From positions 78,910-142,909 of the forward strand of contig JACCGJ010023303.1 of assembly GCA_013407085.1 (NCBI GenBank): a stretch of 64,000 bases of DNA, in the 5' to 3' direction. The position numbers and the translations under genes are program-made. Shown here piece after piece: positions 12,701 to 27,700 of the stretch. Source of the stretch: Atriophallophorus winterbourni. Its lineage: Eukaryota > Platyhelminthes > Trematoda > Plagiorchiida > Microphallidae. Within the stretch, counting starts at the first letter, position 1. Every line of letters starts with the position of its first letter. The notes below the pieces were generated by a model. The model saw nothing but the letters and a program-made list of their open reading frames with translations. It ran no database searches and was not told where the DNA came from.

Positions 12701-15700
12701 GTGCAGTCAAATACCAGGTTAAAATGTATAAACAACTATTGATTGAGTTTGATGCATCTAGCCAGACTGTGAATGATTATACTAACATAATGAAACAAAT
12801 TTAACCTTGAAAACAATGACAAAAGATAATTCTGTACCCAGACTTTTCCTGTGGCGTTACCAGCAACCAGTTAGAAGCAGTACGATTAGGTTACAGATCG
12901 TTGAACAAAGAATGTTCTCTCCAAGTTTGTTTCACAAAATACATGTTGGTTGATGCATGTGTACGACGAAATCGTAGACGAACAAAAGGCTGCACGATCT
13001 TACCCGGCCTGCTGAACCTTCCATGCTTCACGGGTAACATTTGTCCAAATCTTACTACGTGCTCCCACGCCGATGCAGTCACGCAACAATTTACTCAGCT
13101 CCATCTGGATCCAGGAGGGCCAATCGCATCCGGGTACAATCATTTCAAGTTCCCGGGGCTCGTGACGGTTAGACAGCAAGTGTGTTTTGCGAAGTAACTC
13201 AACGGAAACCTTGATAAAATGACATAAACTTCATAAGATCCAGTATGTTGGTGCTGAGAATTATAGTTATTTTCAAGTAGAGAACAGTGAAAATCGATTA
13301 ATATGCGTTCAAATACTTGGTGTTAATAAGCTGAATGAGCGTGTATTCCGATTATTTCTATAAAACTTTCGTCCACACCGGGCAGGATATTATGTTGCCA
13401 TACTTATTTTCGCGATTAATTTCAGTATCCATTTGACTGTTGTGTACGGTGGGTCTAAAATACCAGCCATTCAGAGAGTTATTGATAAAGCTATTTAGAA
13501 CAAGGCTATCAGGCTTTACCGAGTAAACGATTAGTTCCATTGGCTCGTTGAAGACTCATCGGAGAAATATTAGTAATTAGAGCGATAATTAAATACAATA
13601 CACATAGAAAAATATCAAAATTACAGTAGGGCATTGATCTTAACAATCTTTCTACTAGATAACAGTGTATATGTATTTTAATGCAAAATTGAATGTCGGC
13701 ATTCAAAAAATCAGTATCCATTCGTAGGTTTTACGAAGTTTGACGGAGCCAGTATGTTTAGTTCCCTAAGCAGTGTAGCGGCATTACAATTCGGTAGGTC
13801 AATCTTAACCGGCGATACAAGGTTTGTACCATATACTTTATCAAATAGGACACGTGTTTTATTATCAATGAAATTCCAATTTGAGAGATTGTAGAAGGCG
13901 TGAAGAGCACCGCTAAAGAGTGCCAAACAATATCTCTCATAGGATCTGTAGAAGACCAACACAAGAGCAGAAAGCGCTAACACGCCCGACGACAGGAATT
14001 GCAACCCTACAAGAATTTTGGTTACTGCGGAACAAAATGAAATTGGTGCAAATAACAGTCTGTCTGAAACAAAAGACAAAGGAGGGCCGCCTAATTTATT
14101 GAACGAGATATGCGATTAGGCAATATCAGTCTAACATTCCCAAAGTGTCGATAGCGTGAATAGAACTGGTTGGCAAATTAGATCAAAGTCGAAATTGGAA
14201 CGGTGTACGGTGTACGCTCAAAAGAAATGGGCGAGTTTCATCCTTTGTCATTTGCGTAAAAACACTTGAACTTGTGAGTTGTGGGATTCGTGAATAAACG
14301 TGGTTAATGTTGAATATATTATCCTTCGGGGTAAATAGTAACGATATAATCACCTGAACCATAAAAGCGGGCAACATGTTTAGCTTTGGTGTCCACAAAC
14401 TGCATATAAGGACATGCGCATTGAGATTCGCAGTAAACTCTATCAGCTAAAGCTTGTAGCCTTATCTGTAAGACTCTAGCAAACAATTTGTCTACAATTA
14501 TTGGAAGAGAAATTCGTTTGTAATTTTTGCTGTCACCTCAAACACCCATATTCTTGAATAGTGTGATGATCTTGGTGACTCGCATCCATTGTGAGACACA
14601 CTACTCCTGCTAGCGCCTAATAGTTAAACGGTAAGGTAGCTGTATTAAAGCTGTTATACAGTATTTGATGAGCTCAGGTGGAATTTTTGTCGTCGCCAGG
14701 TTACTTTGCACTTGCTAAGCAGTCAATTTCTCTGTTTAGCTCATCAAGAGTATGGGAAGCATCTAGATGCTTAGTGATAGTAAACGCTCAACATTTTCAA
14801 GTGCATGCAGTTAAACAGTGCTGTCCCTAGATTAGAGAGAAGAGAAGTTCTCAACCTATCTAACTCTCTGCTGAGCTTTGCCGATAATCTGGTTAACAGA
14901 GTGTGACTTAACGGGAGCTTTTTTAAAGTATTTTTGAACCATGTCCCTTTCGATCCCATCCTACATACAATGAAAATTACCAGTATCCACAGTATTTTGG
15001 ATTCCGAGGTTAATTTCAGTCCAATAGTCATTTGCACACCACCTAGAAATTTTAAGTTTTCATTTATTAGGATAACTTTGTACTATAAGAATGCTCACCG
15101 TTCATCTTCCAAAACAGTAGTCATCTCAGAAGCTTTTGCTTAGAATCAGTCGTTTATTTGAGCTTTCTTGGGAGCATAAATGGAAAAAGCGACTCGACGT
15201 AAACAATTTTTAAGCGATTCCCATTATTCAGAGTTTCGTGGATTTTTTTGTTGGGGCTCGGTTTTGAAATCTTTTTCAAAACGCACAACAATATAAGTTC
15301 CGCACATACAACTGACGTTGATCCTTAAATTACCAGTCCATAAAGTGTATTCTGGTGAAAATCCAGCTTTGCACAAACCAGTGAATGGTCAGTGTCTGCG
15401 CTTTGATATGATCTGATGAAGAGTACGCTTCCTATATTAGTGCACCTAACAAGAATATGATCAAGCTGACGCCAATGCTTAGATCGAGTATGTTGCCAAA
15501 AGACTTCATGCTGTGGCTTTGTTTAATAGAATGCGTTAGTGAGGGGATTAAAATCCCGGCACTTATTATCCTTGCTTTCCAATACAGTAGTATACACAAG
15601 AACAAGGCTTAAAAACACACCAACAAGTAGAGTTCTGTGAGTGTGTAGATGTTCAGTAAGAATGCAATGGCCCATAAATAAACCACATTTTGATTGATTG

Positions 15701-18700
15701 TGGTCGTCGTAGGGTAGTCGTTAAGGCAGCGGTGGCGTGATAGTAAACGTGTTAAATTTCCGAGACATTCGTGGTTAGATCGACACACGGTCATATAATT
15801 GAACCAATGAACATAACTCATTGTCCACACTATAGGCGTTAGCAAATTTGGGACCGGAAACAGTAGAAAGAATAAGTGCGAGAGATTAGCGCCTTATCCA
15901 GTGGTTGAACTCATGTGGCCTATACAGCCCCGTATTCATAAACCAGTGATGAACATCGTTCCTATGGGTCACAAGGCCCGGTGTGGACGATTAGGATGAC
16001 ACCCTCAAAACTAGCAAAATATCAAGACAGTAAATTTCAAAAAGCCATAAAATAATTCTTCAAATATTCCTCTTTAATCAATTAGTCATCCAGCTTGCCA
16101 TCTTTTAATCTTTAACAAAAATACTTATCGTGGTAATATCTCAAACTGAAGCATTAAACCTCGAAAATAAATTATTTAACGAATTACTAATCAGTTAAAT
16201 AATCATTTTGCACATTAAATTACTTCGAACAGATTATTCGAATGGCTAATCATCGTAGCCAGGCAGTGTTGTGCTGTTCGTTGGTTCGCCAAATCTTTGG
16301 GGTCAGGTCCACTTGTTGTTCGTCTCAAACGTCTTGGACTCAGGCCACCGGAAGACAACGACGATGAATTTGACGCGTGGGGAAAACGGAAAAGTGACGG
16401 AGCGAAGCAAACAGCCAAGTTGGCAGCATTCATCTGCATGAACACAATCAGGGGAATGGTGTATATAACAAAGCAATCACGTGATATTTTGATGTATAGT
16501 GAGACAACGTAACAACAGTTTCCCAAAGAGGTTTATCACAAAGTTTTGATTGAGTTCAGTGATTATTTGTATTAAAATGTTGCACTATTTTTCAGTATAT
16601 ATATTACATTCGGAAAATAACTTGAATATCAAACGATGAGAAAGCAAGCTCATCTCGTCTGTGTGAACAAGGACACCCAATAGAATAGATTGAATAGCAT
16701 CTTGCTGAATCGCATCCAACCAGTTTACTTAACTCTGTGAATCAAGGAAATTAACGATTTAGTGGCTTAAGAAGGTTTTTCTTAAGATAACCAGTATTAT
16801 ACAAAACATAATACCTATCTGACATTAAACGGCACTCACAATTCACGTCTGGTTGGTCATATAACGATACTCAATAGTTCAAGTCTATGGGAAGATTCAC
16901 GAATGTTTAAACGAGAACGAGAAAACAGTAGACGGTATTCCAGGCCTAAAGGTGCTGGACTACAATAAGAAAGGTCTGGCGTTTTATTCCCACTATTAGC
17001 TATATAAGAGCAAAACTCGAGTCCAATTTTGAATTGTCGTAATAAACTTCATTACTATTTCAAAGGACTTGGTACTCATGAGTAGCCACAGAGGTAAATT
17101 TTAGCAATCTGCTAATCATCATTTAGATTGAGACATATGACGGCGTGAAAAATTGCTCCTAGGTTTCCCCTCAATTTTCCTATTAAAATATTTACATTTC
17201 CACACTTAACAAATAAATATTGGATTTAACTCGAGAGGACCTACCCTAGCAAGAATCATAACGAAATTAAATGCAAACCATTAATTGCTTGAAAAAGTTA
17301 AAATTTGAAGTCAGTTTTAATATGGTTCGTTCAACGAAACACTATGTTCAAACGCAGAATCACATAGCGATCTATTAAACACACGAGGCGGTTATGGTTG
17401 AACAAAGTAAAGTTGTGTGTGGTTGCACGGAATGTGAGCAGCACCATACATTAAATGCTTGACATCTAAACAAAGTGAAAAACGATATCAAACTCATAAA
17501 ACTGTTGAAAAGTGAGAGAAATGTGACGACAAACCTGCGTGATTGCCGCGAACTGCGTTAAGCCGTTGAGAAGATTCAGTAATTTTTGCAGCACTGTTCG
17601 ATTTTCATCCGGTAAACTCAAAATGGCCCAACGGAGCAGGTTCATTTGTTCCGATTGTCCAAGATCTTAAAAAAACATTAGATGGTGATAACGTTTTTGA
17701 ATAACGAATGGGGAGATTCTCGGATCTGGCACTAAATGCAAAGTTCTAAATGACTTTGTATTTGGGTCGCAAAATTTGTAAAAATGTATTTAGCAAATGA
17801 GCATAGTCTCGTCGATGAGGGCTCGCGGTAAAGATTGAATCATTGTAGTCAAGACTAGGAAAGTAGCTTTATTAATACGAAAAAACAAAATATAACTAGA
17901 AACAAATAATGTACAAAAGAGATCCAGTTTTCAATACTCGAGTGGTTAAATAGTTTCTCAGCATTAGGGTACTCAGCATTACGCTGTCTGCGGTTTGAAC
18001 AATATGTTTATGTGGCAGTGTGATGATATGTCGCAAACTAAACACTGTGACAACAAGTAACGGAAGTCTTTCACACACGTATGGACTTTAGGCTTTAGGC
18101 TCAAAGCTTGACAAATAATCCTCAATGCTAAAAGTTACCATCCTGAGTGAATTGATCTGCGCTTTCTTAAAGATGCGTTACAGCACAGCATACGTTTCGG
18201 ACTGTATCGTATAAGCGAACCCGGATAGTCTAAACCTGTGAAACTAATTTGTTCCGAGATAATTTTTAAAATACAAATATTACTTAAGTAATGTTTTGAA
18301 AACATCCCCGGCACTTACATACCACTACCGGTTTCTGGTTGTTTGCCGTCATCAGGTGCAGACAGTAAGCGCCTTGAGTGCTTGACAGAATCACTCTGTG
18401 ATTCTGTGCTTGAACATCGTGGTTCGTTCTACGAACCCTATGTAACAGTGGCATTCAAGAATAAATTTGCATATATTACTTATTTTCAAAATGTGGCCCT
18501 TTGTGACCCTTTGCAAAACACACCAAAGCTTCCGCGCATCCCCAGTGAGTTTTTGTTTGTAACATTTTAGAAATAACTGCTACAAATGTCTGAAAATTTT
18601 GAACCCACACACTCAGCTGTTCGAATAAGTCAACGAACACCTTTATCCGTACACAATAAATGTGATCTGGTGATACCTCTTCACAACTTCTTTTTCACGC

Positions 18701-21700
18701 TGATAGTGCACGTACGAAATCTAAACCCTGGGTACTGCCAAAGTACCAAATATGAACTGAGATACTCTCATCTTAAAAAAGATGTTGCGACTTTGCAACG
18801 AATATATCATCGAGCTACCAAACTTGTCAATGTACTCAGCCGGAAACCCTACAATGAGCGAATCGAAACGCTAAATATTTTTGATTATCCATGTCGTCGT
18901 CTCCGAGGGGATTTGATTCTGGTTTACAATATTTTGAATACCGAAAATCGCCCTCTACAATGCTTATTGAATCTACGGAGCTCGCATAATACAAGAGCTC
19001 ACACATTTACTCTAACTGTCCCTCACTCGAGACTCAACTGCAGACGACATTTTTTGCCGTGCGAGTTTGTTTTACTTGGAACAATCTGCCAGATAATGTT
19101 GTAAACTCACCAAACCAGCAAACGTTCAAGAGAAGCCTTGATGCCTTTTTGACCCTAAACCCGTGCATCGAAGAAAACTATACATCTTAACACCATGCAC
19201 CTACATTTGTTATCCCACCAATCGAAAACAATTTCTGCCCTTTGGATATTTACTTGATTCTTGAACTGCTCAGTAAGCAATCTAATCCCATTTTTGCTTT
19301 TTATATTATTCGTTGTTGCCATATTATTATGAGGTTTTTTGTAAAGCTATATGCTTTTTAGACCATTGAATTGAATTGAATTGAATTGAATAGCTGCCTT
19401 ACAAATAACCTAGCTTCTACACACCTTCGTTGCCGAACATTGAAAATTTGCGAGCAAAAAATTTACCCATCAGAAATGCTACATCTCATATCATTCTGCT
19501 TGAAGTCATTTAATTCCCTGGAAAAGTGTGATTTAGTCTTTAATTTAAAGGAATCGTTAATTTGACAGCTAAGGATATCCTTTCCGGTATTCCGCATAAA
19601 GCTTTACAATACAAGTATAGGAAAAGTGAAACAAAATTGTGTGCAATTTCAAGGGGTGAAATTGGAAAGAGTGTCACGTTATATTGCTTAAACTGGTTCG
19701 GTCGAGGTCGACAGTTGTCCAGATAATAAGAGATCACAAACTAATCGTTTCTGAGTGCATAAGTTCGGTCTAAATATTTTAATGGCTATGGCCTGAGCCG
19801 TCCTCAAAAATACCACTGCTAAGTCCTTCAGAGGCATTTTTGGGAACCGTGGAAACCAAAGAAAACACAACCTCAGGTTTCACTAGTTGGCAAGCATTCG
19901 AAAGGATTATTCAAGGTATGAGATGTGGTAATTACTGACCTGCCGTTTCCCAACGACTTAGCTATCATCGCTCACTTCCAAGAGCAACACCAACCGTTAA
20001 TGGACTGCTTATCTTCGGCGTCCAAAGGCTTCGGGTTGAAAATAAGCATCAAGAAGACCAAAGCCATTGGCTAAGGGAATGTATTGCCTTCATAATCACT
20101 ATTAGGAAGAACTTACTCTAAACCGTTTAATTTTGAGGCTCCGCGTAAAGCATTATCTTAAGACTGGTGATGAGCCTATACCTCTTTCGGCTGCTGAACA
20201 TAGGTCACATCGATAGCGTGCATATGCCACCGATTGTCCGAGCACTGCTTCTCACTATGAGCGCTGCGGGAGAGACTATTCCTCCAGAATTGGGATGTTC
20301 AGTCATCGGAAACGCTGTGGATCGTGAATACGTCATGCGATTGTGATGTACATCCATCGCCGACATAGACCGACGACACAGGAGCTGCCTATCACCACAC
20401 AAACCAGCCACCGAAGAATCCATCTTAAATTCTAATACTAAATATTTGATAACTGAACAAAATTGCACCAAACTTACTTCCATATACTTCCAGCAAAATG
20501 AGGGATAGTTTATCCGTAAGTAAACACTCTGGTAGTTCCCGGAAAAACTGTTTCAGCAAATCTGCTACGTCGAATGTCTGCCATTCATCGAACTCATGCC
20601 AACCTGCAACAGATCGAATAAAACTGCGCAATAAATTACCGTTTCACAATAAGCGTCTAAAAACCATTAAACCCAGTTTTGACTTTTAATAAATCCTTCA
20701 GAGTAAAGCTGCCCGCGGCTGCACGTGACCAGTATATTGATTTTGAGTTTCACCCACGATTGTCACGTGATAGTCGACCACCAGGCTTGTGTTTTATGGA
20801 CTCCGATGCCACAAGGCGGGACGTGTGAAAAACCGGAGGTTTCGGTCAACTTGCAAAAGTATTCCGATTTGATGGCCCAGCACTCGAGGCGCATATGAAC
20901 GACGAAAATATTAATAAGAATCTGTATGCCTTGCAAAGCTGGAGAAACCGTAGTCAAAACTTTGATTTTCAAGCAGCTCACATATAAGGCTGGCGGAAAC
21001 AGCCTACTCCATTATATGAAAACGCACATGCACATGTGAGACCACCAAAAGGCATGGATAAAAATTCCTATCTACACACTTCCTTTCACACATTCTACGA
21101 CAGGTTTCATAATGGTTGCGCCCAAATAATGAAAACCAAAAGATCATGAACCGCGTGGTTTGCAACTATCGCAGAATGCTAAAGCCTTCTGTTCGATGGA
21201 ACAGCGAGTCAGAAGTGAATTGATTTAATAGGCGATTCGAAGTTCATTTATCACATGCAGATTTATAGCATTAATGAGGCGGGTGTGGTGCTATGTGGAC
21301 AATCTATCTTGGGCAATACAACAGATTTTTAAATTCAACTTAGATCAACTTAGCGGTACCAGTATGATTAAGTATGGCATTCTAGCATAATTATTTTACT
21401 CCTCCTTCAATGTTTCAATGCTCACTGAACCTAATGTTACTGTATCCAATTGAATGCAAAAAGTCAAAAAACCGGTTGTGGTGTGTAAAGGATGGGGATG
21501 TTAGCATTCCTATATATTATGCCCAATTGAATTGGAACGCATAAGGCGCAAATTTTTCTGAGTCTTCCACACAAAAAACGGGGAGCGTTATCTGCGGCTC
21601 CAGACATCGGGTTGAAAATGTGAATGCGCGTTACTCACATAAGTCATTTTCAATTTTCTCTCTCAAAGCACTTGTTCGTACTTTCCTGCCAGGTCGACGA

Positions 21701-24700
21701 AATATACCATGAGCTGTCCCTCCGACCACACTGAGATGATCCATCATGTGAACAACGGAAAATGGCAGAGGATAGCCCAGCCGTTGCTGCCAGCTCTCCA
21801 GCGATTGACCGAACACAGGACCAGAATAAATTGTCCATCTCTTCACCGGCTCTACTCCCACGCGGTTTGTAGCTGTCACTGCATTTGGATGACCATTTTC
21901 CATGCTGACTTGCTTTTCATTTTGAGCATTGGTCATTTCGACTGCGGTAGTATTTTTGATTTCGGGTGCTGTTACTGTAGAGCGGTTTTTGGTGAACAAC
22001 CTAAAAAACACAACCAACTTAAAATCGCTATGGAGATAACGGAATGGTAATCCACTGTTTGTAAAAATATGGACGAAACAAACGCAATCTCAAGTTTTAT
22101 AACGTTTGTTAGTCAGTTGTATGCGATTCGACGATTTGAATGAGTCGAAAATGAAGTTGTGATGACAAATAAAATCCCACAAGAACTTGCTAGATGTTAT
22201 ATGACAATCTGTCCATATTTGGTGAGGGGTCCGGTATTATTGATTCATCTTTGGTCAAACGGGGTTTCACAGTTCACAGATCAATTCCTTACGATCAACT
22301 GTTTCATTGTTTCTTTATGAGCCTGATTAATTGACATCCTTTTTAAATCGTTGACATTTTACTTTGGCTTTCAAGAGTACTGGTATGCTCCAATTTAATC
22401 GGACATTCAATCTGAATTTCTTTCATGTACTTCAGAAACCTAGTCGGCCCAACCTTTTAATTGTGTAGAACGTTTGTCTTCAAAACAAAATTACCCGGTA
22501 AACAGAATCCTGCTCAACTTATAACCAATGACGCGTGAAATTTCGCAGATTATTGGAATTTAAAAATTAAAGGGGTGCGAAAATTATGTAGCTTAGAGCG
22601 TACCCATCGCTTTCAATTTATGAATGTTTCAGATATCTAAAATCTCTGACAAAATGTCTTCGTTTGCATGTCTTTTCATCGCAAACACACCAGACTGGTT
22701 TTGTCCTGTTTACACCTATCTGGTATTGGCAATAAGTTCTGGATATATATGCCACTTTCGCATATTCATAAACTACGTCTGGAGCAGTGCACACACAGGC
22801 TGCCCAAATTGCAATGGATATGTGAGAATCTGAGGCTGATAATGAATCGACGGCGAATTCTCATATGCAAACAATTGACGATCACGAGTGATTTAGAACG
22901 AAAGAACTGCATAGTGCTGAAATACATACTGCTTGATACTATAGTAAGAATCTTCGACTATTTAGTGATTTATAATTGCCTGTAAATCCGATTGTCGACG
23001 AAGATACACTCAGGTCGAAAATAAACCGAGCTTCTAGTTTACAATTTCTATCTAGATTCACTTCAAAAAATTCTGCTGCGAAATTTATTAATATTTCACA
23101 TTGAGCTGTTACTAAACAACGGAAGTGCATGCAAGCAGTAGCCCGGAATTACGCAGTGCCACAGACCTCGACTGCACTTGGGCTGAATCATTGTCGGGCT
23201 GCCTACCTCTGTAGGGTTATGAGCAAGGTTTCAATGGAATCGCTTGCAATAAACCAATTTCCAGTGGCGAATCGATTTCGCCTGGTGTTACTTGCTCTGT
23301 GTATAAATATTTTACTTTTATGCGTCCTAGCGGGGAACGTCATTAAAGGCGTATATACCAAAAGCGCAACTTCATTCTGCTAATTTTACGATGATCTCGG
23401 TATCTAAGTGAATCAGCCTGTTGTTTCATATATTGTTTTAGAGGGTAAACTTTCTCCGTGGTCAACGGGCTAGTTTATCATACAAGACTTTCGTAGTATA
23501 CATTACAACGCATTTTCGGTAAATAACATGTAACCGAAATCTTCTCGCCGTGGAAGAGCTTTTGGAACGCAGGAGACATCGGTTGAAAGCAAAGTCTTCA
23601 CTAGCGTGAAGTTGGATGGTTGACTGTACTTTAAACGGGGGTTGTAAAACGCGATATTATGTGAGATGGTGCGGACAATATAACATGTGCGAAATGTTAG
23701 CATAAACTGTGAATCGTGTGGGGCAAATGCTTTTCTTTTTTGCTGCGTTCTTCAACACAGAGGTCACCAATTATGGTCTGGTGCATGTGAATGATATAAA
23801 TATGAAATTGCGATATTTTGGGTGTTGAAGATAGGTGTGTGGGCTATTCAAAATTGATTTCATATGATAATCAAATGAGAGATCAACACTAACAACCTGC
23901 CAGAGAAACAGCTTCCGAAAATTGCTGAGCTAAATAAAATGGAGAAATTGACAAAGTGAAAAAAAGAAATTACGTAAATATTTCGCCAAGTTTGGAGCGT
24001 CGATGCTTTTAAAACACACAAAAATTTGAAGTCTAAATTAATATTATCATGGGAATTAAAACAGATTGTAACAACAAAGTAAGACAAAATAGGTTATGTT
24101 AAGGTCTCCGATAGACTATCGGATGTAGTTCATTCTGACTGTCACTAGACGCTGTATATTGCACACTTAGTACGTGCTTGGCTTAGTAGAAAACATCCAA
24201 ACAATTATATTTAAGCAACGTTTGAGCTTGTCGGATATCTCCGCGCATGGTGTCCGGCATAACCAACAGGAAAATCCAACCAAAAGATAATGTTTATTTG
24301 AAATTCTGGTTAAATTTGAAATATACTCTGACAATCTCATTCGCGCGTTTCTAATTCTGTTCAGCCTTGGGTCCAGCAAAGTTTAATGAAGCGAATGCTG
24401 CGTAATCAATGTTTCGTTCTAAAGAAGACATTATATCAAATTGTAAAACACCAGACAAACACTGATAAAAGAATTTCAGTCTTTCTTAGACCACTGTGGC
24501 CAATATGTTCAGTTTATGAGCACCAAGTTATGTAGCTAATACAAATTCATCCACTACACTTGGTGCTAGGATGTCACAGTTCGTTTGCAACTATTTTTAG
24601 CACCCATTTTACACCTAGACGATTGAAAGTCTATCGTCATCCATAGTGCCACCGCATAGCAAACAATATTTGAAGTTTAAAATACTTTAATATTGATAAA

Positions 24701-27700
24701 ACCGACAGTGTTGTTTAACAGCATCAAAATATCTATCAATGACTAAGGATTTTTCCGTATGATTAAGAGGCACTATAAGGCATTTGGCACTATACTTTAT
24801 TAACAAAATTGAAGACCATTATTCATGTTTTCATGCTAGTTCAATATAAATAGTAATGGATTAAGAATATACGTACCAATTAAAAGGGGACCTATTAACG
24901 CAATGTTTCTGTGTCGTCGTCGTAATCTGCACGAGTGCTAATTTGCGTAAAATGCTCAGTTGATTGCTTGATAATTCCCAAAAAGTGAGCTGCTCGAAAC
25001 ATTTTGAGGCAGTGTTCCAAATATCAGGAGCCAAAGCTGAGGGTGAAAATTGCGAAGGACTCTCAGAAGCAACGGGTGCTCTAGATTTTTCCGGTTCGCT
25101 TGTGGAGTCTGCACTTTGAATGTGTATATTTGGTTTCGGAATCCGCTTCTTGTTAGAAATGAAAATCGTTCGGTAAGATCTCTTACCCGCTCCACTCGAC
25201 CATCGGAACGGATGCGATCGGTTCCAGGAATTGCCAGCTGTACTTGGAGGTTGTTCACTTTCTGATGGTTTGCTGATTATTGAAACGTGTTAAAGTCGAG
25301 GAGAGTTACCGAAAGCATGATGGAAAAATTGAGAAATTTTATTGTTTCAACCTGATCAAATATAGCTTTTAATTATTCAAATTATCATGATTAAACATTT
25401 TTGAGCAAGTATGCAGCAACTTTACTTCTAAACAATTTATGATTTTATGTGTATCCCCCAATTATTTGATTTCCATTTGCTGTATCATTTGAAAAATTAA
25501 GAATATCGAAAAAACAAAATGGATGTCTGGAAGTGAGCCTTGATTCAATGCCACAATATATATCGACAGGCCAACAAATTGTTAGGTATCTTTCGATAAA
25601 TATTTGGAAGATTCTCGCTGGTAACATTAGCAAGGAACGTCTACCTTAGACCTACGATGGAGTATGCCGTAGAGGTCCGGGCTTCTTGGCTGCGAAAAGA
25701 TATTGCTCTCTTTGATTAAATAATATCACAGAGCAACAAAGTTAGTGATGGGCCTTCGCAATGTTCCGTACACCGAAATATTGCGACGTCTGGGTTTATG
25801 TGACTTATCGCAAAGGGAGATACGCTGCGATATTATTCTGAACTATAAAATTGTGTCTACCGAAGGATATCAACTAAGAGAATAGTTTGATGTGTGATGC
25901 GAAAGTGACACGCGGAGATACCTAAACACTTTACATCCCAAGTTCCTGTATTTATTGTCGTCATCAATGTTTACGGTACGTGCTATATTTATTTGGAATT
26001 CTCTACCCAAACATGTGGCAGAGTCTCCTTGCCTGGAGATATTTGAAGCGAAATTGGACTCATATATGCAAAAGAACTTCATGTGTAAGCCTTACATTTG
26101 ATATACTCTACTCCTTTTATACTATTATATTCTTCACATTTTCATTCACACAGTAATCCTCTGATGTTGTAAAGTATTCACTTTTTACCCATAATCATTG
26201 ATTCCTTGGATCTTTGATTTTCAGCACATCGCAGATTTGATTATGAGGTGCTTGAAATTTAACACAGAGTTTGATCTGTCGTGTATCATCAGCTTCATCA
26301 GCATTCGGTTTCATTAAGAATGCACGGAACATGTTATCTGATTGCATTCACTAGAATGGATGCCTATCTGTGCAACTTATTCTCTCGAATGCTCATGTTG
26401 CATCTGACTATGGTCTAAGGATCGAATTACCGCTCAGATAACAAAAGTGGCAAATATTACAACACCGTGGTGTTCGGTGAAGCCACACTAGGATTCACTC
26501 AAGTTGCAACGAACCAATCTATTACTTCTGGTTAACTGAACGTTAGGTACTTATCGTATTTCTCACTTTATTGATGCATGTGTTGTTGCCGTGTTGAAGT
26601 GTGTTTTTGATTCTGATAGCCAAACCTCGCCACAGTTACACCATTGGTTAAACCATGTATGAAATGGATTCTGACTAAAGCCAGAAGCATAACTGAGAGA
26701 AACAAGTACGCTACCATTGGGTGAATTAACACATTTACTGATTTTTGCTACGAAACCCAGTATAAAGCATGAGTTTTACGTGCTGTGATGGCATGATGGT
26801 TGTACATGAGAGCGAGTAATCATTACATCATATTGAATACCAAGAATAGTTTTAATGCTTAAACGGTTCCAAACAGTGACAAACACAAACACGAAAAATA
26901 ATTATTTGTCCGATGTTACCTAGGCTAGCTGTCAATGATTGAATGAAAAGTAAAATAATTTGATTTGATAACATTTCACCGCAGGCAAAGGTGCATAAGA
27001 TCAGCTCTCTGTGCAAAAAAGAGAAATTATTGCAGAGGCGTTAAGTGTACAACCACAAAGCGCCAATCTGGAACCGTTTGGTGATATGCCGGACACCACC
27101 TTCTAGTAAACACAGGAGCAGGAGGCACCGAAAACGTAATCCTGCAAGAAATCGGGTTTCGGAAGAATCGTATTATAACGGTTCAAACGACAACCAAGCA
27201 GGAGCGGATGGAGAACATCAGCAGCTATTGAAAGTATGCAATTCATTAAAGTCGATTAAAGGAGCACATCGTGCAGATGGCTTGAATTGAAATAGGATGC
27301 CACAAAATCGAGAGACAAATCAGATCAAAATGACGACCGGGAGGGACTAGCTGAAAAAATAATTTTTCGAGAGTTGCGAAAGATGGGTGTTTGTTTAATC
27401 TCTTATCATGTGTATAATAATCACTTAGACCAATTGGCGTTTTCATTTTTATGTGAGATTCGGGTGTTATCGTGAATAAGATTTGTTCGCGTGTCGTCGA
27501 CGTGTGATCAGCAACGTAATGAACATTAGGACCGGAGCTGGAGTAGATCTTGAATGACATTACTGAATTGCTACCTCCCATACACTGTCATCCCGAGCAC
27601 TCATAACTTGTGTAACTCGCTAATAGTAGAGTTTTGATTTGGTATATCATGGTTGCATAGGGTTTGCACGAACACCTTGTTCAATCGCATGAATCCGCAC

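Noticed and set aside
13711..14079. 122-codon minus-strand frame with a hydrophobic segment
   Set aside because: It overlaps repeat R2 inside a DLC intron and shows no motif or clear splice context.
21709..22050. 113-codon plus-strand frame
   Set aside because: Antisense shadow of the RhoGAP exon at 21639-22000.
23129..23383. 84-codon plus-strand frame with a possible membrane segment
   Set aside because: No homology recognised, no splice partner, and located in an intron of the opposite strand.
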